From assembly GCA_902763365.1 (NCBI GenBank), contig CACWRT010000028.1, positions 1 through 35,740 on the forward strand: a stretch of DNA of 35,740 nt. Reading direction: 5' to 3'. Below are positions 14,996 through 24,136 of the stretch, one piece after another. The position numbers and the translations under genes were made by a program. Position 1 is the first letter of the stretch, and the number at the start of each line of letters is the position of its first letter. The stretch comes from an uncultured Ruminococcus sp. (GTDB taxonomy: Bacteria; Bacillota; Clostridia; Oscillospirales; Acutalibacteraceae). Below the pieces are notes generated by a model that worked only from the letters and a program-made list of their open reading frames with translations, was not told the DNA's origin and made no database searches.

Positions 14996-16438
14996 TTAAT
15001 ACTGTCTTCCCCAGTAGACCATGTGTTTAGCCGGCTTGCCGCAGCAAACGCAGGCAGAAGCAAGCTGTTCTTCAACAAAGGGTATACATCTTGATTTTAC
15101 GCCGCCTGTTTCATCCTTGAGCTGATCTTCGCAGGCACTGTCGCCGCACCACATAGCTTTGATGAAGCCGGGCTTATTTGCGGCAATATCAAGGAATTCC
15201 TCATGAGTGGTTGCTGTGAAGGTTTTTTCCTGAAGGTTCCTGAGAGCAGCGTTGTACATACTGTCATGTATATCTGACATAAGCTTTTCGATCGTGGTTT
15301 CAAGCTCGTCCAGTGATATTACGGTTTTTTCTCTGGTATCACGTCTTACAAGAACACATTGATTGTTTTCGATATCTTTGGGTCCTATCTCAACACGAAC
15401 AGGAACTCCCAGCATCTCATACTGGCTGAATTTCCAGCCCGGGGCTTTATCGCTGTCGTCCATTTTTACACGATAGCCTGCTTTTGAAAGTCTGTCTTTA
15501 AGCTCGGCAGCCTTGTCCAGAACGCCTTCTTTTTTCTGCGCTATAGGAATAACGGCAACCTGTATGGGGGCTACCTTCGGGGGAAGAACAAGTCCGTCAT
15601 CATCGCTGTGAACCATTATGAGCGCGCCTATCATACGTGTGGAAACACCCCAGGATGTCTGGAAGGGATACTGCAATGTATTGTCACGGCCTGTGAACTT
15701 TATGTCAAAGCTTCTTGCAAAACCATCGCCGAAATAGTGGGATGTACCGCCCTGAAGCGCAACGCCGTTGTGCATCATAGGTTCGATAGTGTATGTTTCA
15801 ACAGCGCCTGCAAATCTTTCCTTTTCGGTTTTTCTGCCTGTTACTGCGGGAATTGCAAGGGTTTCTTTATAGAAGTCGGTGTATACTTTAAGCATTCTCA
15901 GGGTTTCTTCCTGAGCCTCTTCTTCTGTTTCATGAAGGGTATGACCTTCCTGCCAGAGAAATTCCGATGTACGCAGGAAAGGACGGGTGGTTTTCTCCCA
16001 GCGGACAACACTGCACCACTGATTGTACAGCTTGGGAAGATCACGGTAGGAATTGATTATTTTAGAGTAATGCTCGCAGAAAAGTGTTTCGGATGTGGGA
16101 CGTACTGCAAGTCTTTCGTTAAGCTTTTCGCTGCCGCCGACTGTTACCCATGCACATTCGGGAGCAAAGCCTTCGACATGATCTTTTTCCTTTTGAAGAA
16201 GGCTTTCGGGAATGAACATCGGCATATAGACATTCTCGTGACCTGTTTCTTTGAAACGTCTGTCAAGATCCTTCTGTATGTTCTCCCAGATAGCATAGCC
16301 ATGAGGACGGATTACCATACAGCCCTTTATACCCGAATAATCGGCAAGCTCTGCTTTTTTAACAATATCTGTGTACCATTTTGCAAAATCCTCGTCTCTT
16401 GAAGTTATTGCCTCAACCATTTTCTTTTGCTGAGCCAT
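14996..16438 (-). CDS. proS: Prolyl-tRNA synthetase, short archaeal/eukaryotic-like type
   Basis: A 480-aa class II aminoacyl-tRNA synthetase that charges tRNA-Pro. Motif 2 reads [15 protein letters not shown]; the substrate region has R-P-T-S-E-T and the Q-G-G-T-S-H-Y-F-G block. An anticodon-binding domain follows, then a C-terminal zinc-type domain with four Cys (C-x4-C...C...C-x2-C region) and a final Tyr. The length and the absence of the large bacterial editing insertion place it in the short ProRS class common in Clostridia. ATG 16438 is preceded by a purine-rich GAAAGAAGG. No T-box leader was found upstream. Confidence 0.95.
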   Translation of the reverse strand: MAQQKKMVEAITSRDEDFAKWYTDIVKKAELADYSGIKGCMVIRPHGYAIWENIQKDLDRRFKETGHENVYMPMFIPESLLQKEKDHVEGFAPECAWVTVGGSEKLNERLAVRPTSETLFCEHYSKIINSYRDLPKLYNQWCSVVRWEKTTRPFLRTSEFLWQEGHTLHETEEEAQEETLRMLKVYTDFYKETLAIPAVTGRKTEKERFAGAVETYTIEPMMHNGVALQGGTSHYFGDGFARSFDIKFTGRDNTLQYPFQTSWGVSTRMIGALIMVHSDDDGLVLPPKVAPIQVAVIPIAQKKEGVLDKAAELKDRLSKAGYRVKMDDSDKAPGWKFSQYEMLGVPVRVEIGPKDIENNQCVLVRRDTREKTVISLDELETTIEKLMSDIHDSMYNAALRNLQEKTFTATTHEEFLDIAANKPGFIKAMWCGDSACEDQLKDETGGVKSRCIPFVEEQLASACVCCGKPAKHMVYWGRQY

Positions 16439-16519
16439 TTTATTTCCTTCTTTCTTGTTTTTATTTCTTTTTTCTCAGATAATACCGTCTTTTACAGACA
16501 AGTCTTATTCACAGCATTT

Positions 16520-16548
16520 ATTATACATTTTTTCTGCCGCTTTTGCAA
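16520..16548 (-). promoter_or_regulatory. Promoter of proS
   Basis: On the minus strand TTGCAA (16548-16543) and TATAAT (16525-16520) are 17 bases apart, giving a leader of about 75 nt before the proS start. Confidence 0.6.
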
Positions 16549-16631
16549 TACCATAGTCAGTGACAAATATTTTTTTACCGCTTAATGTTTTGGGAAATTA
16601 CGGGATTTTTTGCAATTATGTTATAAAACGA

Positions 16632-16671
16632 AGCCCCGCAGTGTATCAATAGCGGAAAACACTGCGGGGCT
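16632..16671 (-). terminator. Intrinsic terminator downstream of the 48-aa peptide gene
   Basis: AGCCCCGCAGTGT (16632-16644) pairs perfectly with ACACTGCGGGGCT (16659-16671). On the minus strand the stem is followed by TCGTTTTAT, a modest T-run. It stands between the peptide gene and proS, so the two are probably separate transcripts. The 16672-16780 gap holds no other gene. Confidence 0.65.
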
Positions 16672-16780
16672 AACGGTATGTTTTGTATCCTGACAAGGAA
16701 TTTAAAATCATTATCGCTCAGGATGACAATGATATATGCTCGGCTTTTACGAAGCGGGTCGTCTGTTAAGAGCGCTGTTA

Positions 16781-16927
16781 TTATTCTTCATTGGGATCAT
16801 AGGGAACTCCGCCGCCTGTTTCTGTGCCGTCACCTATATCATCGCCTTCTTCACCGGATGTGGATATCACATCAGCCATATCAAACTCGAAAATTTCTAT
16901 TTCTGTTCTTCTGTATTTCTTTTTCAT
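16781..16927 (-). CDS. Small peptide, 48 aa, leader-like N-terminus
   Basis: ATG 16927 follows AAAGGAG with 9 bases spacing. The N-terminal half reads Y-R-R-T-E-I-E-I-F-E-F-D-M-A-D-V-I-S-T-S (residues 5-24). The C-terminal half is Gly-, Asp- and Glu-rich with no Cys. Aligned with the peptide at 251-385, it shares Tyr, the Asp/Glu-Ile and the D-V-I-x-T-S ending at the same spacing, and the bases before the start codon are similar (AAGGAGTAA...). It is therefore probably the same class of peptide with a different C-terminal half. No modifying enzyme lies next to it. Peptides of this kind may be RiPP precursors or an uncharacterised small-protein family. Confidence 0.65.
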   Translation of the reverse strand: MKKKYRRTEIEIFEFDMADVISTSGEEGDDIGDGTETGGGVPYDPNEE

Positions 16928-16990
16928 TCTGTATTACTCCTTTTACTGTTATCAAAAATATGATTTGCTGAAAGCTGTATAACTTCTTTA

Positions 16991-17362
16991 TCAGCTGTAT
17001 ACAGTTTCTTTTACGTCACTGTAAACATATACAAGCTCTCCGGTTTCTGTGTTTTTAAGAACGGCATATCCTCTTGAATATACAGTGTTTTTATTTGCAG
17101 AGAATGCAAGGGTGTTCTTATAGGTAGTATTATCACGGGGAGCGCCTGAGCGTACTTTGAATGCCTTTTTGCTGCCGTCGCCTACTGTTGTATAAAGCAG
17201 AGTTTCGTTTGCGTCTTCTATGCTTGAGGTTTTTCCTGCGCGGCTGTAAAGCACACCGAATTCCGTAAGCTCATATCCTTCAACATCAAAATCACTTCTT
17301 GTCACTGAAACAGCTACATTGTCATTCTGTTTTACAGCGGTATAAGCTAAAATTAAATTCAT
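16991..17362 (-). pseudogene. Probable C-terminal fragment of a larger protein
   Basis: A 123-aa open frame of beta-rich, Thr/Ser/Asn-rich sequence, including F-G-V-L-Y-S, Y-T-T-V-G-D-G and Y-A-V-L-K-N-T-E-T-G-E. It resembles the terminal domain of secreted or surface proteins of ruminococci. The ATG follows an in-frame stop directly, has no ribosome binding site, and no signal peptide is present. It therefore looks like the remainder of a gene whose 5' part is lost. The break lies beside the promoter of the FTR1 gene. I cannot name the parent family. It lies 63 bases upstream of the 48-aa peptide on the same strand. Confidence 0.5.
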
Positions 17363-17369
17363 TTAACTA

Positions 17370-17398
17370 TTGACAAGAAGGCGGAATGGTGTTATACT
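17370..17398 (+). promoter_or_regulatory. Promoter of the iron transport locus
   Basis: A perfect TTGACA (17370-17375) and TATACT (17393-17398) with 17-base spacing, about 60 bases upstream of the FTR1 start. Confidence 0.75.
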
Positions 17399-17403
17399 AC
17401 CCG

Positions 17404-17421
17404 TTAGTTAGATTGAACTAA
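17404..17421 (+). promoter_or_regulatory. Palindromic operator resembling a DtxR-family box
   Basis: TTAGTT (17404-17409) and AACTAA (17416-17421) form a perfect 6-6-6 inverted repeat beginning 5 bases after the -10 box, over the expected transcription start. The half-site resembles the TTAGG...CCTAA boxes of DtxR/IdeR-type iron repressors more than a Fur box. Placement suggests repression by blocking RNA polymerase when metal is plentiful; the regulator is not in this window. Confidence 0.5.
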
Positions 17422-17457
17422 TAAAAGTTTAATGGGTTGAATAGGAAGTGAAAAAAC

Positions 17458-18906
17458 ATGAAATTCAGAAGCAAACTTGCTTTGATGTGCGTGTTTATGG
17501 TACTTCTTGCGCTGGCAGGGATGTTTTCTGTAACGGCATTTGCCGCAGAGGACAGTACAGGCGCGGCTTTTTATCTGTCGTATAAAAAGTATATCGCAGC
17601 CGAAAATCCCGATGGCTCAAAAACCGTTACTTATAATGAGGTGACCGATCAGATTTCAAATCTGCTTGAGGAAGGTCTGAAACGTTATGAAAGCGGTGCG
17701 CAGCGTGACGGCGATGAAGGGTACTATAAGCCTTTTACAAACTCCTACGGTTTCTGGTATGAAACCTCGGGCTTCGAGAAAACGGTAATGGGTTATATTT
17801 CGGGCGCAAGAGTTACCGAAGTAGAATTACAGTTCTCTACGATGAAAAAAGCAGTCAATAACGGCGAATCTCCCGAAAATGTAAAAAAAGAGGTCGATAC
17901 CCTTGTTTCAATGCTGAGAGAGGATGCAAATACTCTTGACGCCCTGTTCGGGTATCCGACGTCATCCTCGGGAGAGGACGGACAGGAGAGCGCTCCTGCC
18001 GATACAAGCGGACTTGCCTGGGCAACCTTTGGCGCAGTGTTCGGTATCATACTGCGTGAGGGTCTTGAAGCAATTCTTATAGTAGGCGCGATGGTAGCGT
18101 ATCTTGTCAAAACTGAAAACAAAAAAGGCACACTGTTTGTATACGGCGGTTCGGTGCTTGCGCTTATAGCCAGTGTAATAATGGCTATCATACTGTACTC
18201 CATCTCCAATAATGCAGGAAACTCGATCCCGCAGGAGATCACGGAGGGTGTAACCGCGCTTCTTGCTGTGGCAGTACTTATCTACGTTTCAAACTGGATG
18301 ATCTCAAAAGCAGAGTCCGACGCCTGGACAAATTATATCTCGGGCAAGGTAAAGGGTTCTGCGGACAGAGGCAAGATGATCGCTCTCGGCGCAACGGCTT
18401 TTCTTGCAGTGTTCCGTGAGGGCGCAGAGGTAATTCTGTTCTGTCAGCAGTATTTCTCAAGAGCAGGCTCGATGGACAACGGTTTCCTCGCAGTGTTCGG
18501 AGGTATTGCAGCAGGTCTTGTTGCTGTTGCAGTTATCTTCATACTGATAAGAGTGTTCGGTGTAAAGATTCCGCTGAAGCCTTTCTTTATGGCAACAAGT
18601 ATACTGATGGCTGTAATGTCTATAGCGTTCCTCGGCTCAGGTATGTGGGAGCTGTTCATGGACGGCGGTCTTGCCGAGAGCATAGGCGGATGGGTACAGA
18701 CTATAGCCGCAACAATACCGGCTCTTTCATGGATGTCGGGAAATGATGCGCTTGCATTCTTCGGAATTTATCCTACATGGATAACTCTTGGCCCTCAGCT
18801 CATACTGTTGGTGATTACCGTTATCACATTCATTTTTACGATAAGGAAAAAGCCTGTAAAGGCAGAAGCTTCCGTATCGGAGGAAAAGAAGGAAGAAACG
18901 GATTAA
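17458..18906 (+). CDS. FTR1-family iron permease
   Basis: A 482-aa inner-membrane iron permease of the FTR1/EfeU family. It has a signal peptide (1-30, ending A-F-A-A) and an extracytoplasmic N-terminal region (about 31-185) with many acidic residues. Seven or so membrane helices follow, carrying the two iron-ligand motifs: R-E-G-L-E (200-204) and R-E-G-A-E (320-324). These Glu residues bind Fe3+ in yeast Ftr1. The cytoplasmic tail is Lys/Glu-rich. ATG 17458 follows AGGAAGTG. It is the first gene of the iron locus, and the P19 gene is next, as in Campylobacter jejuni (Cj1658-Cj1659). Confidence 0.93.
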   Translation: MKFRSKLALMCVFMVLLALAGMFSVTAFAAEDSTGAAFYLSYKKYIAAENPDGSKTVTYNEVTDQISNLLEEGLKRYESGAQRDGDEGYYKPFTNSYGFWYETSGFEKTVMGYISGARVTEVELQFSTMKKAVNNGESPENVKKEVDTLVSMLREDANTLDALFGYPTSSSGEDGQESAPADTSGLAWATFGAVFGIILREGLEAILIVGAMVAYLVKTENKKGTLFVYGGSVLALIASVIMAIILYSISNNAGNSIPQEITEGVTALLAVAVLIYVSNWMISKAESDAWTNYISGKVKGSADRGKMIALGATAFLAVFREGAEVILFCQQYFSRAGSMDNGFLAVFGGIAAGLVAVAVIFILIRVFGVKIPLKPFFMATSILMAVMSIAFLGSGMWELFMDGGLAESIGGWVQTIAATIPALSWMSGNDALAFFGIYPTWITLGPQLILLVITVITFIFTIRKKPVKAEASVSEEKKEETD

Positions 18907-18997
18907 ACGGCAATAACCTGATCCTATCCCGTAATAAGGTTCAGTTTTATTGACAATAAAAAGTAATCAGGAATAAAAATTCAGGAGGCATACAAAG

Positions 18998-19642
18998 ATG
19001 AAGAAATATCTTAAAGTAATTACACTTGCACTTGCTATGACAGTGCTTGCAGGTTCTATGGCAGCTTGCAATAATTCTGGAAGCTCAGACAACTCAGCAA
19101 GCTCGGCAGCTGCTGCAACAACTGATACAAAGTCAGAACCCGTTGCTGATGACGGCGGTGATGACGGCGAAGACCTCGGCTTCACAGAAGTAGAGATCTT
19201 CTCAGGCGTAGAGAAGGAATTCCTTAACCTTAACGCTGTATATTTCCAGCCCGTTGATATGACAGGCGGATATAAGGCAGAGGATTATGACTGTCACCTT
19301 GAGCTTGACGTTTCTGCTCTTCAGAACGGACTTGGCTACGGTACAGGCGACTGGGTTCCTTACCTTACAGTAAACTATGAAGTAACTAAGAACGATACAA
19401 AAACTAAGGTAAGTGAAGGTACATTCATGCCCATGGCAGCTTCTGACGGTCCTCACTACGGCGCAAATATAAAGATGGACGGCGACGGCGAATATACTGT
19501 TAAGTTCACAGTTAAGTTCCCCGATTCAAGCACATATCTTATCCACACAGATGAGACAGGTCCTGAAACACATGAGTTCCCGGCTGCTATCGAGTACACA
19601 TATGACAAATGGCAGTTCACAAAGGGTGCTTGGGCAGAATAA
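18998..19642 (+). CDS. P19/Tp34-family iron-binding lipoprotein
   Basis: A 214-aa lipoprotein. The signal peptide ends in the lipobox L-A-G-S-M-A-A-C with Cys24 as the lipidated residue. A Ser/Ala/Asp-rich tether follows. The rest is a P19/Tp34 domain: L-N-A-V-Y-F-Q-P-V, the H-L-E-L-D-V copper/iron-ligand segment, W-V-P-Y-L-T-V, and F-M-P-M-A-A-S-D-G-P-H-Y-G. The His and Met residues in these blocks are the metal ligands in characterised relatives. It probably binds iron outside the cell and hands it to the FTR1 permease. An excellent CAGGAGG precedes ATG 18998. Confidence 0.93.
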   Translation: MKKYLKVITLALAMTVLAGSMAACNNSGSSDNSASSAAAATTDTKSEPVADDGGDDGEDLGFTEVEIFSGVEKEFLNLNAVYFQPVDMTGGYKAEDYDCHLELDVSALQNGLGYGTGDWVPYLTVNYEVTKNDTKTKVSEGTFMPMAASDGPHYGANIKMDGDGEYTVKFTVKFPDSSTYLIHTDETGPETHEFPAAIEYTYDKWQFTKGAWAE

Positions 19643-19691
19643 TCTGACCGTATAGATGCCGGAGAAGTTTACGGGGCTTTCGGCTTAATAG

Positions 19692-19734
19692 ACTCCGATT
19701 CGGGCTCGAATTTTTGAGATGTCCGGATCGGAGT
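19692..19734 (+). promoter_or_regulatory. Long hairpin between P19 and DUF2318 genes
   Basis: ACTCCGATTCGG (19692-19703) pairs with CCGGATCGGAGT (19723-19734), with one G-T pair; the loop contains a further short CTC/GAG stem. No T-run follows. It may act as an mRNA stability or partial-termination element that keeps the lipoprotein message more abundant than downstream genes. Confidence 0.5.
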
Positions 19735-19824
19735 TGTCGGCGTGTTATAAGCAAATATTATCTGTACCCGTTTTGATAAATACAGATATAAAATACAGGA
19801 ATATACAGGATTAAAGGTGAAACA

Positions 19825-21132
19825 ATGCTTACTTATCTGATAAATGTAACAGGCGATATGCTGGCGGCAACTTTGCTTATCGGTATAATTCTCGCTTTTA
19901 CAGACGTTTTTTGTTCCGATAAAGGAAAAATCATCTACAGGATATCCCTTCCTCTCGGAGTTATAGCAGCAGGCATAAGATCGTATATAACGAATACACA
20001 GCGTCTTGTGGGGGGCTGGAGAGTAGGTACTTACGGATATGGTATCGCTCTGGGATTGTTTGTACTGACTGCGGTATTATTCGGCGTGTTCGGATATGCT
20101 TTTTTCAGGAAAAAGGGTACAAAGCTGAATACTGCCGCTGAAATAGTTCTTACTATTTTTATGGGATTGCTGAGCATAGCATATATGTACTGTGCGCTGC
20201 CTAATGTGCTGGTATATCCCTTCCAGTTTGATTCGGGGGATAACGGAATACTTTCCACGGAATACCTGTTCAGGCTTGGCGGATATCTTCTCGGAATAAT
20301 ACTCAGTGTTGTATCTGCTTACGCAGCATATAAGTTTATACGTGCCGCAGGAAAAAAGGGCTATACAAAGCTTATCTGCGCTCTGCTTTATGCTTCAAAT
20401 TTGATTTATGCGGTATTCAATTTTGCAAAGCTGATGGCTGTTCTTACGGTAAGAAAGATAGTAGACAGCTCGGAGCTTTTCAAATTCTCTGCCGAAAGCA
20501 ATAATAAAGCCCATTGGTACACATTTGCTCTGTTTATAATGCTTATAGCATTTGCAGTGGTATTCTGGATCGGCAGCCGTACAAAAAAGGAAGCGTTCTC
20601 AAATAAGGCGCAGCGCAGAAAGCTGCGTTCCGTATGGAGAAGCGGAAAACGTTCCTCTGTTGCTGTTGCGGTATGCTTCGTGGGAGCGATACTATGCCCC
20701 ACATGGTTTGTTGACCTTAATACGGTAGTGATAAGGGAAGCGCCTGTTGAGGATACTATTGTTGAAAAAAATTCCGCAGGTCAGGATGAAACTCTTGTTG
20801 TGCCCATAGAAACGGTTCAGGACGGTCATCTTCACAGATTTGGTTATAAGACCTCTGAGGGCAGTACTGTAAGATTTATTGTTGTTCTCAAACAGGAAAA
20901 TACAAATAATTACGGTGTTGGTCTTGACGCCTGCGAAATATGCGGAGAAGCAGGCTATTATGAAAATAATAACGGTCAGATCGTCTGCAAAAAGTGCAAT
21001 GTTATCATGAACAGAACTACTATCGGCATGAAGGGCGGCTGCAACCCCATTATTATCGACTACGACATCGACGAGTCAAAAATTACCGTCCCCGTTTCCG
21101 AAATGACAAAAAACCAATCGCATTTTAAGTAA
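19825..21132 (+). CDS. DUF2318-domain membrane protein
   Basis: A 435-aa protein with about eight hydrophobic segments in residues 1-300 and a C-terminal extracytoplasmic DUF2318 domain. The domain's signature is seen at C-E-I-C (Cys370, Cys373), C-K-K-C (Cys388, Cys391), then M-N-R-T-T-I-G and G-G-C-N-P (Cys406). These cysteines probably bind a metal or Fe-S centre. The family occurs beside Ftr1/P19 genes in Campylobacter (Cj1660 region) and is thought to serve the redox step of iron uptake; its exact reaction is not established. Start ATG 19825 follows AAAGGTG. Confidence 0.88.
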   Translation: MLTYLINVTGDMLAATLLIGIILAFTDVFCSDKGKIIYRISLPLGVIAAGIRSYITNTQRLVGGWRVGTYGYGIALGLFVLTAVLFGVFGYAFFRKKGTKLNTAAEIVLTIFMGLLSIAYMYCALPNVLVYPFQFDSGDNGILSTEYLFRLGGYLLGIILSVVSAYAAYKFIRAAGKKGYTKLICALLYASNLIYAVFNFAKLMAVLTVRKIVDSSELFKFSAESNNKAHWYTFALFIMLIAFAVVFWIGSRTKKEAFSNKAQRRKLRSVWRSGKRSSVAVAVCFVGAILCPTWFVDLNTVVIREAPVEDTIVEKNSAGQDETLVVPIETVQDGHLHRFGYKTSEGSTVRFIVVLKQENTNNYGVGLDACEICGEAGYYENNNGQIVCKKCNVIMNRTTIGMKGGCNPIIIDYDIDESKITVPVSEMTKNQSHFK

Positions 21133-21333
21133 AGCTCAGGGCTCAGGGCTCAGAGCTCAGAGCATTTTCGTGCCGTAACATTTTGCCGTTAATATTACAA
21201 CGCTCACGTGGGGCAGTTCTGTTTTCTGTGTCTCCGACGGGCAGGGGCTCAGCCCCTTGACCCGCAAAAATTATATTATATGTCGCTTCATTCGTCTGCT
21301 ATCCTTTATACGAACCTCAGAGTTTATATCTTT
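21133..21333. other. Intergenic stretch with repeat palindromes
   Basis: It starts with the AGCTCAGGGCTCAGGGCTCA low-complexity repeat (21134-21164). It also holds a CAGGGGCTCAGCCCCTTG hairpin (about 21242-21259). No gene was seen. Confidence 0.5.
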
Positions 21334-21495
21334 CAGGTACGGTAATTCGGACTTTAGTGAAGCGTTGGCAGGCGAAAGCAGCAATTTGGGGTAGGAAGTC
21401 GGGAAGGCGAATAAAAGCGGCATTGAATAAAAGCGTAAAAGTTTCGCTCAAGCCTTTTCAAAGGCTTGCAGGGTCCAGGGGCAGCGCCCTTGTTC
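21334..21495 (+). repeat. Dispersed repeat, family E, copy 2
   Basis: It matches the reverse complement of 6330-6493 over most of its length and carries the same CCTTTTCAAAGG and GGGCAGCGCCC hairpins. It ends about 105 bases before the first ABC permease start, so it interrupts the iron locus between DUF2318 and the permeases. Confidence 0.8.
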
Positions 21496-21601
21496 GCTGC
21501 GTTAGCAGCGAAACAAGTCTCCAAATCTTTCGTCAATGTCTTAGGTTGACAGCATTGACCCGTCAAGGGTGGGGAAAAAGCAAGAAAGGAAGGGAAAAAA
21601 G

Positions 21602-22900
21602 ATGTTTTTGAGGATGATCAGAGGGGCATTTGTGAGGCAGTGGAAGAAGCTGTTGATGATCGGGCTGACGGTAGCACTGGGAGCTTCAATTGCAACGGCT
21701 ATGCTGAATGTAATGCTTGATGTGGGAGATAAAATAAATGAAGAGTTGAAGACGTACGGTTCCAATATAACGGTTCTGCCGCAGTCGGAGGCTGTAATGA
21801 ATAAGCTGTATGACGTTGAAAACGGTGAGGAAAAAAACGAATACATAAAAGAAAGTCAGCTGGGTGAGCTTCTGACTATTTTCTGGGCAAACAATATTAC
21901 CGATTTTGCGCCGCTGACTGATACGGAAGTCAGCTTTGGGGGCAAAAACGTCAAGCTTGTGGGAAGCTGGTTCGATCACCACCTTGAATTTGTAAAAAAA
22001 GGCACAACATATCAGAGAGATACGGGTATAATAAACCTTCGCAGCTGGTGGGATATAAAAGACGGCAAGTGGCTCGATGAACAAAAGCTGGACAGTGCGA
22101 ATTATGCAATGATAGGCGCTGAACTTGCAAAAGAACAGAATATCAAAGCGGGCGATACTATTACCGTGAACAGTGAAAAGGGAAGTCAGACTCTCAAGGT
22201 CACAGGTATATTTGAATCGGGCGATGATGAAGATCAGTGCATCTACACTCCCTTGGGTGTCGCACAGAAGCTGACGGGCAGCGACGGAATGTTCAAAAAG
22301 GCTGAGGTAAGCGCAATAACATCTCCTGATGATGAGCTTGCTGTAAAAGCAGCGAAAAATCCGTCACTTCTCTCAGGCGATGAATACGACCTGTGGTACT
22401 GCACAGCCTATGTAAGCTCCATATGCTTCCAGATACAGGAGGCTATTCCCGAAGCTTCTGCTTCGGCTGTAAGGCAGATAGCTGACTCGGAAGGAAAGAT
22501 ACTTGAAAAAACTCAGCTTCTTATGTCACTGATAACTCTCATGAGCCTTATCGGCGCAACGCTGGGAATCTCAAACCTTGTTACATCAGGCGTTATGGAA
22601 CGTTCACAGGAGCTTGCCCTGCTTAAAGCAGTGGGTGCAACAAACGGTCAGGTAACGGGACTTATACTTACCGAAATAATAGCTACCGCAATAGTCGGGG
22701 CAGGGGCAGGATACTTTATGGGCTATGCCTTTGCGCAGATAATAGGACAGACAGTATTTTCATCTTCCATAGAAATGAGCGGAATGGTGGCATTTATCGT
22801 TATTGTGCTTATTATAGCCGTGACTCTCGTTGGAAGTATCCCGGCTATAAGAATGTTGTTAAGACTGCGCCCGTCAGAAGTACTTCACGGCGGACATTAA
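21602..22900 (+). CDS. FtsX/MacB-like ABC transporter permease
   Basis: A 432-aa permease. It has one N-terminal membrane helix (about 17-40), a MacB-type extracytoplasmic domain of about 230 residues (it opens with Y-G-S-N-I-T-V-L-P), and three C-terminal helices in an FtsX fold containing L-L-K-A-V-G-A-T-N. ATG 21602 follows AGGAAGGGA; the frame is open 11 codons further up from a GTG that would swallow that site. It is paired with a second permease 15 bases downstream and an ATPase after it. The same permease-permease-ATPase order follows DUF2318 in Campylobacter, where the system supports iron acquisition. The substrate is unknown. Confidence 0.9.
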   Translation: MFLRMIRGAFVRQWKKLLMIGLTVALGASIATAMLNVMLDVGDKINEELKTYGSNITVLPQSEAVMNKLYDVENGEEKNEYIKESQLGELLTIFWANNITDFAPLTDTEVSFGGKNVKLVGSWFDHHLEFVKKGTTYQRDTGIINLRSWWDIKDGKWLDEQKLDSANYAMIGAELAKEQNIKAGDTITVNSEKGSQTLKVTGIFESGDDEDQCIYTPLGVAQKLTGSDGMFKKAEVSAITSPDDELAVKAAKNPSLLSGDEYDLWYCTAYVSSICFQIQEAIPEASASAVRQIADSEGKILEKTQLLMSLITLMSLIGATLGISNLVTSGVMERSQELALLKAVGATNGQVTGLILTEIIATAIVGAGAGYFMGYAFAQIIGQTVFSSSIEMSGMVAFIVIVLIIAVTLVGSIPAIRMLLRLRPSEVLHGGH

Positions 22901-22915
22901 GGAGAGAACTAAGGA

Positions 22916-24121
22916 ATGAATAAGAAACAACGGATGTTTATCCGAATGGTGCTTGCGTCCCTCGTCAGAAGACGCAGCAGAATGATCGTGGCGCTGCTGG
23001 CGATCGTCGTCGGCGCAACTATACTTTCGGGTCTTGGTATGATATACTATGATGTGCCAAGACAGATGAGCTCTCAGTTCAGAAGCTACGGCGCAAATAT
23101 AATCTTTACTCCCTCGGGTGATGAGTCTATCAGCGACAGGGAGCTTAAAAGCGGTATATCCTTCATCAGTCAGGAAGAGCTTGAAGGCTATACACCGTAC
23201 AGATATGAAAATTCTCAGATACATAATATCCCTGTTACACTTGCGGGAATTGATTTCGGTTCAGTCCTCAAAACAAGCCCCTACTGGCACATAAACGGCA
23301 GTATGCCCTCAGGTGACGGTGAAACGCTTGTGGGCGCTAAAATGGCGGAAAGCCTCGGTCTTTCGGTTGGCGACAGCGTATCTGTTATCAACTCTTTTCA
23401 GATGACGGCTGACACCGACCGCACAAATATCCCTGACTATGAGATCACAAAAGACCCCGAAACAGGCGAGGAATACTGTGATCACAGTCTTGATCTGAAG
23501 GTTTCGGGTATTCTTGAAACAGGCGGTTCGGAAGAGGAATATATCTATGTTACAATGAAGGATATAAGCTATCTCACTCTTACCGAAAGAGGGTATGACA
23601 TAGTTGAAGTCAGCGTTGCGTCAATGCAGGACACTTTAAAAAGCTATACCGAAAAAATAAGTTCGGGAGTCAGCGAAATATCCGCAAAGCTTGTAAAGCG
23701 CGTGACAGCTTCGGAAAGCACAGTTCTTACTAAGCTTGAATCCCTTGTATTTATCGTTACTCTTGTTGTGCTTGCGCTTACTATGATATGTGTAGCAACC
23801 ACAATGATGGCGGTCATCGCAGAACGAAGAAAGGAAATAGGTCTGAGAAAAGCCTTGGGCGCGCTTAATTCAAGCATTATAATGGAATTTATGTGCGAGG
23901 GACTTGTTTTAGGCGCTGTGGGCGGCATTTTAGGTTCTGTTTTGGGATACTATTTTGCCGATCTTGTAAGTATGAATGTTTTCAGCAGCAGCATAACATT
24001 CCGTCCGCTGCTGATACCCATAACTATAATAGCTTCCGTTCTTGTAACGGGACTTGCTTGTCTTATACCGATAAAAAGTGCTGTGGATGTAGACCCCGCA
24101 CTGGTACTCAAGGGAGAATAA
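22916..24121 (+). CDS. FtsX/MacB-like ABC transporter permease
   Basis: A 401-aa permease with the same design as its upstream neighbour: N-terminal helix, extracytoplasmic domain starting Y-G-A-N-I-I-F-T-P, and three C-terminal helices with L-R-K-A-L-G-A. It probably forms a heterodimer with the protein from 21602-22900. ATG 22916 follows a GGAGAGAACTAAGGA region. It ends 15 bases before the ATPase start, so all three are one transcription unit. Confidence 0.9.
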   Translation: MNKKQRMFIRMVLASLVRRRSRMIVALLAIVVGATILSGLGMIYYDVPRQMSSQFRSYGANIIFTPSGDESISDRELKSGISFISQEELEGYTPYRYENSQIHNIPVTLAGIDFGSVLKTSPYWHINGSMPSGDGETLVGAKMAESLGLSVGDSVSVINSFQMTADTDRTNIPDYEITKDPETGEEYCDHSLDLKVSGILETGGSEEEYIYVTMKDISYLTLTERGYDIVEVSVASMQDTLKSYTEKISSGVSEISAKLVKRVTASESTVLTKLESLVFIVTLVVLALTMICVATTMMAVIAERRKEIGLRKALGALNSSIIMEFMCEGLVLGAVGGILGSVLGYYFADLVSMNVFSSSITFRPLLIPITIIASVLVTGLACLIPIKSAVDVDPALVLKGE

Positions 24122-24136
24122 AGGAGAGAAATAGCA

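Noticed and set aside
16439..16680. Possible T-box leader for proS
   Set aside because: No T-box GGTGG-type sequence or specifier-loop arrangement on the minus strand; only a promoter and an upstream terminator are visible.
16678..16971. Two overlapping plus-strand frames of 97 and 75 codons
   Set aside because: They are antisense to the 48-aa peptide gene, which has a good ribosome binding site, and have no recognisable features.
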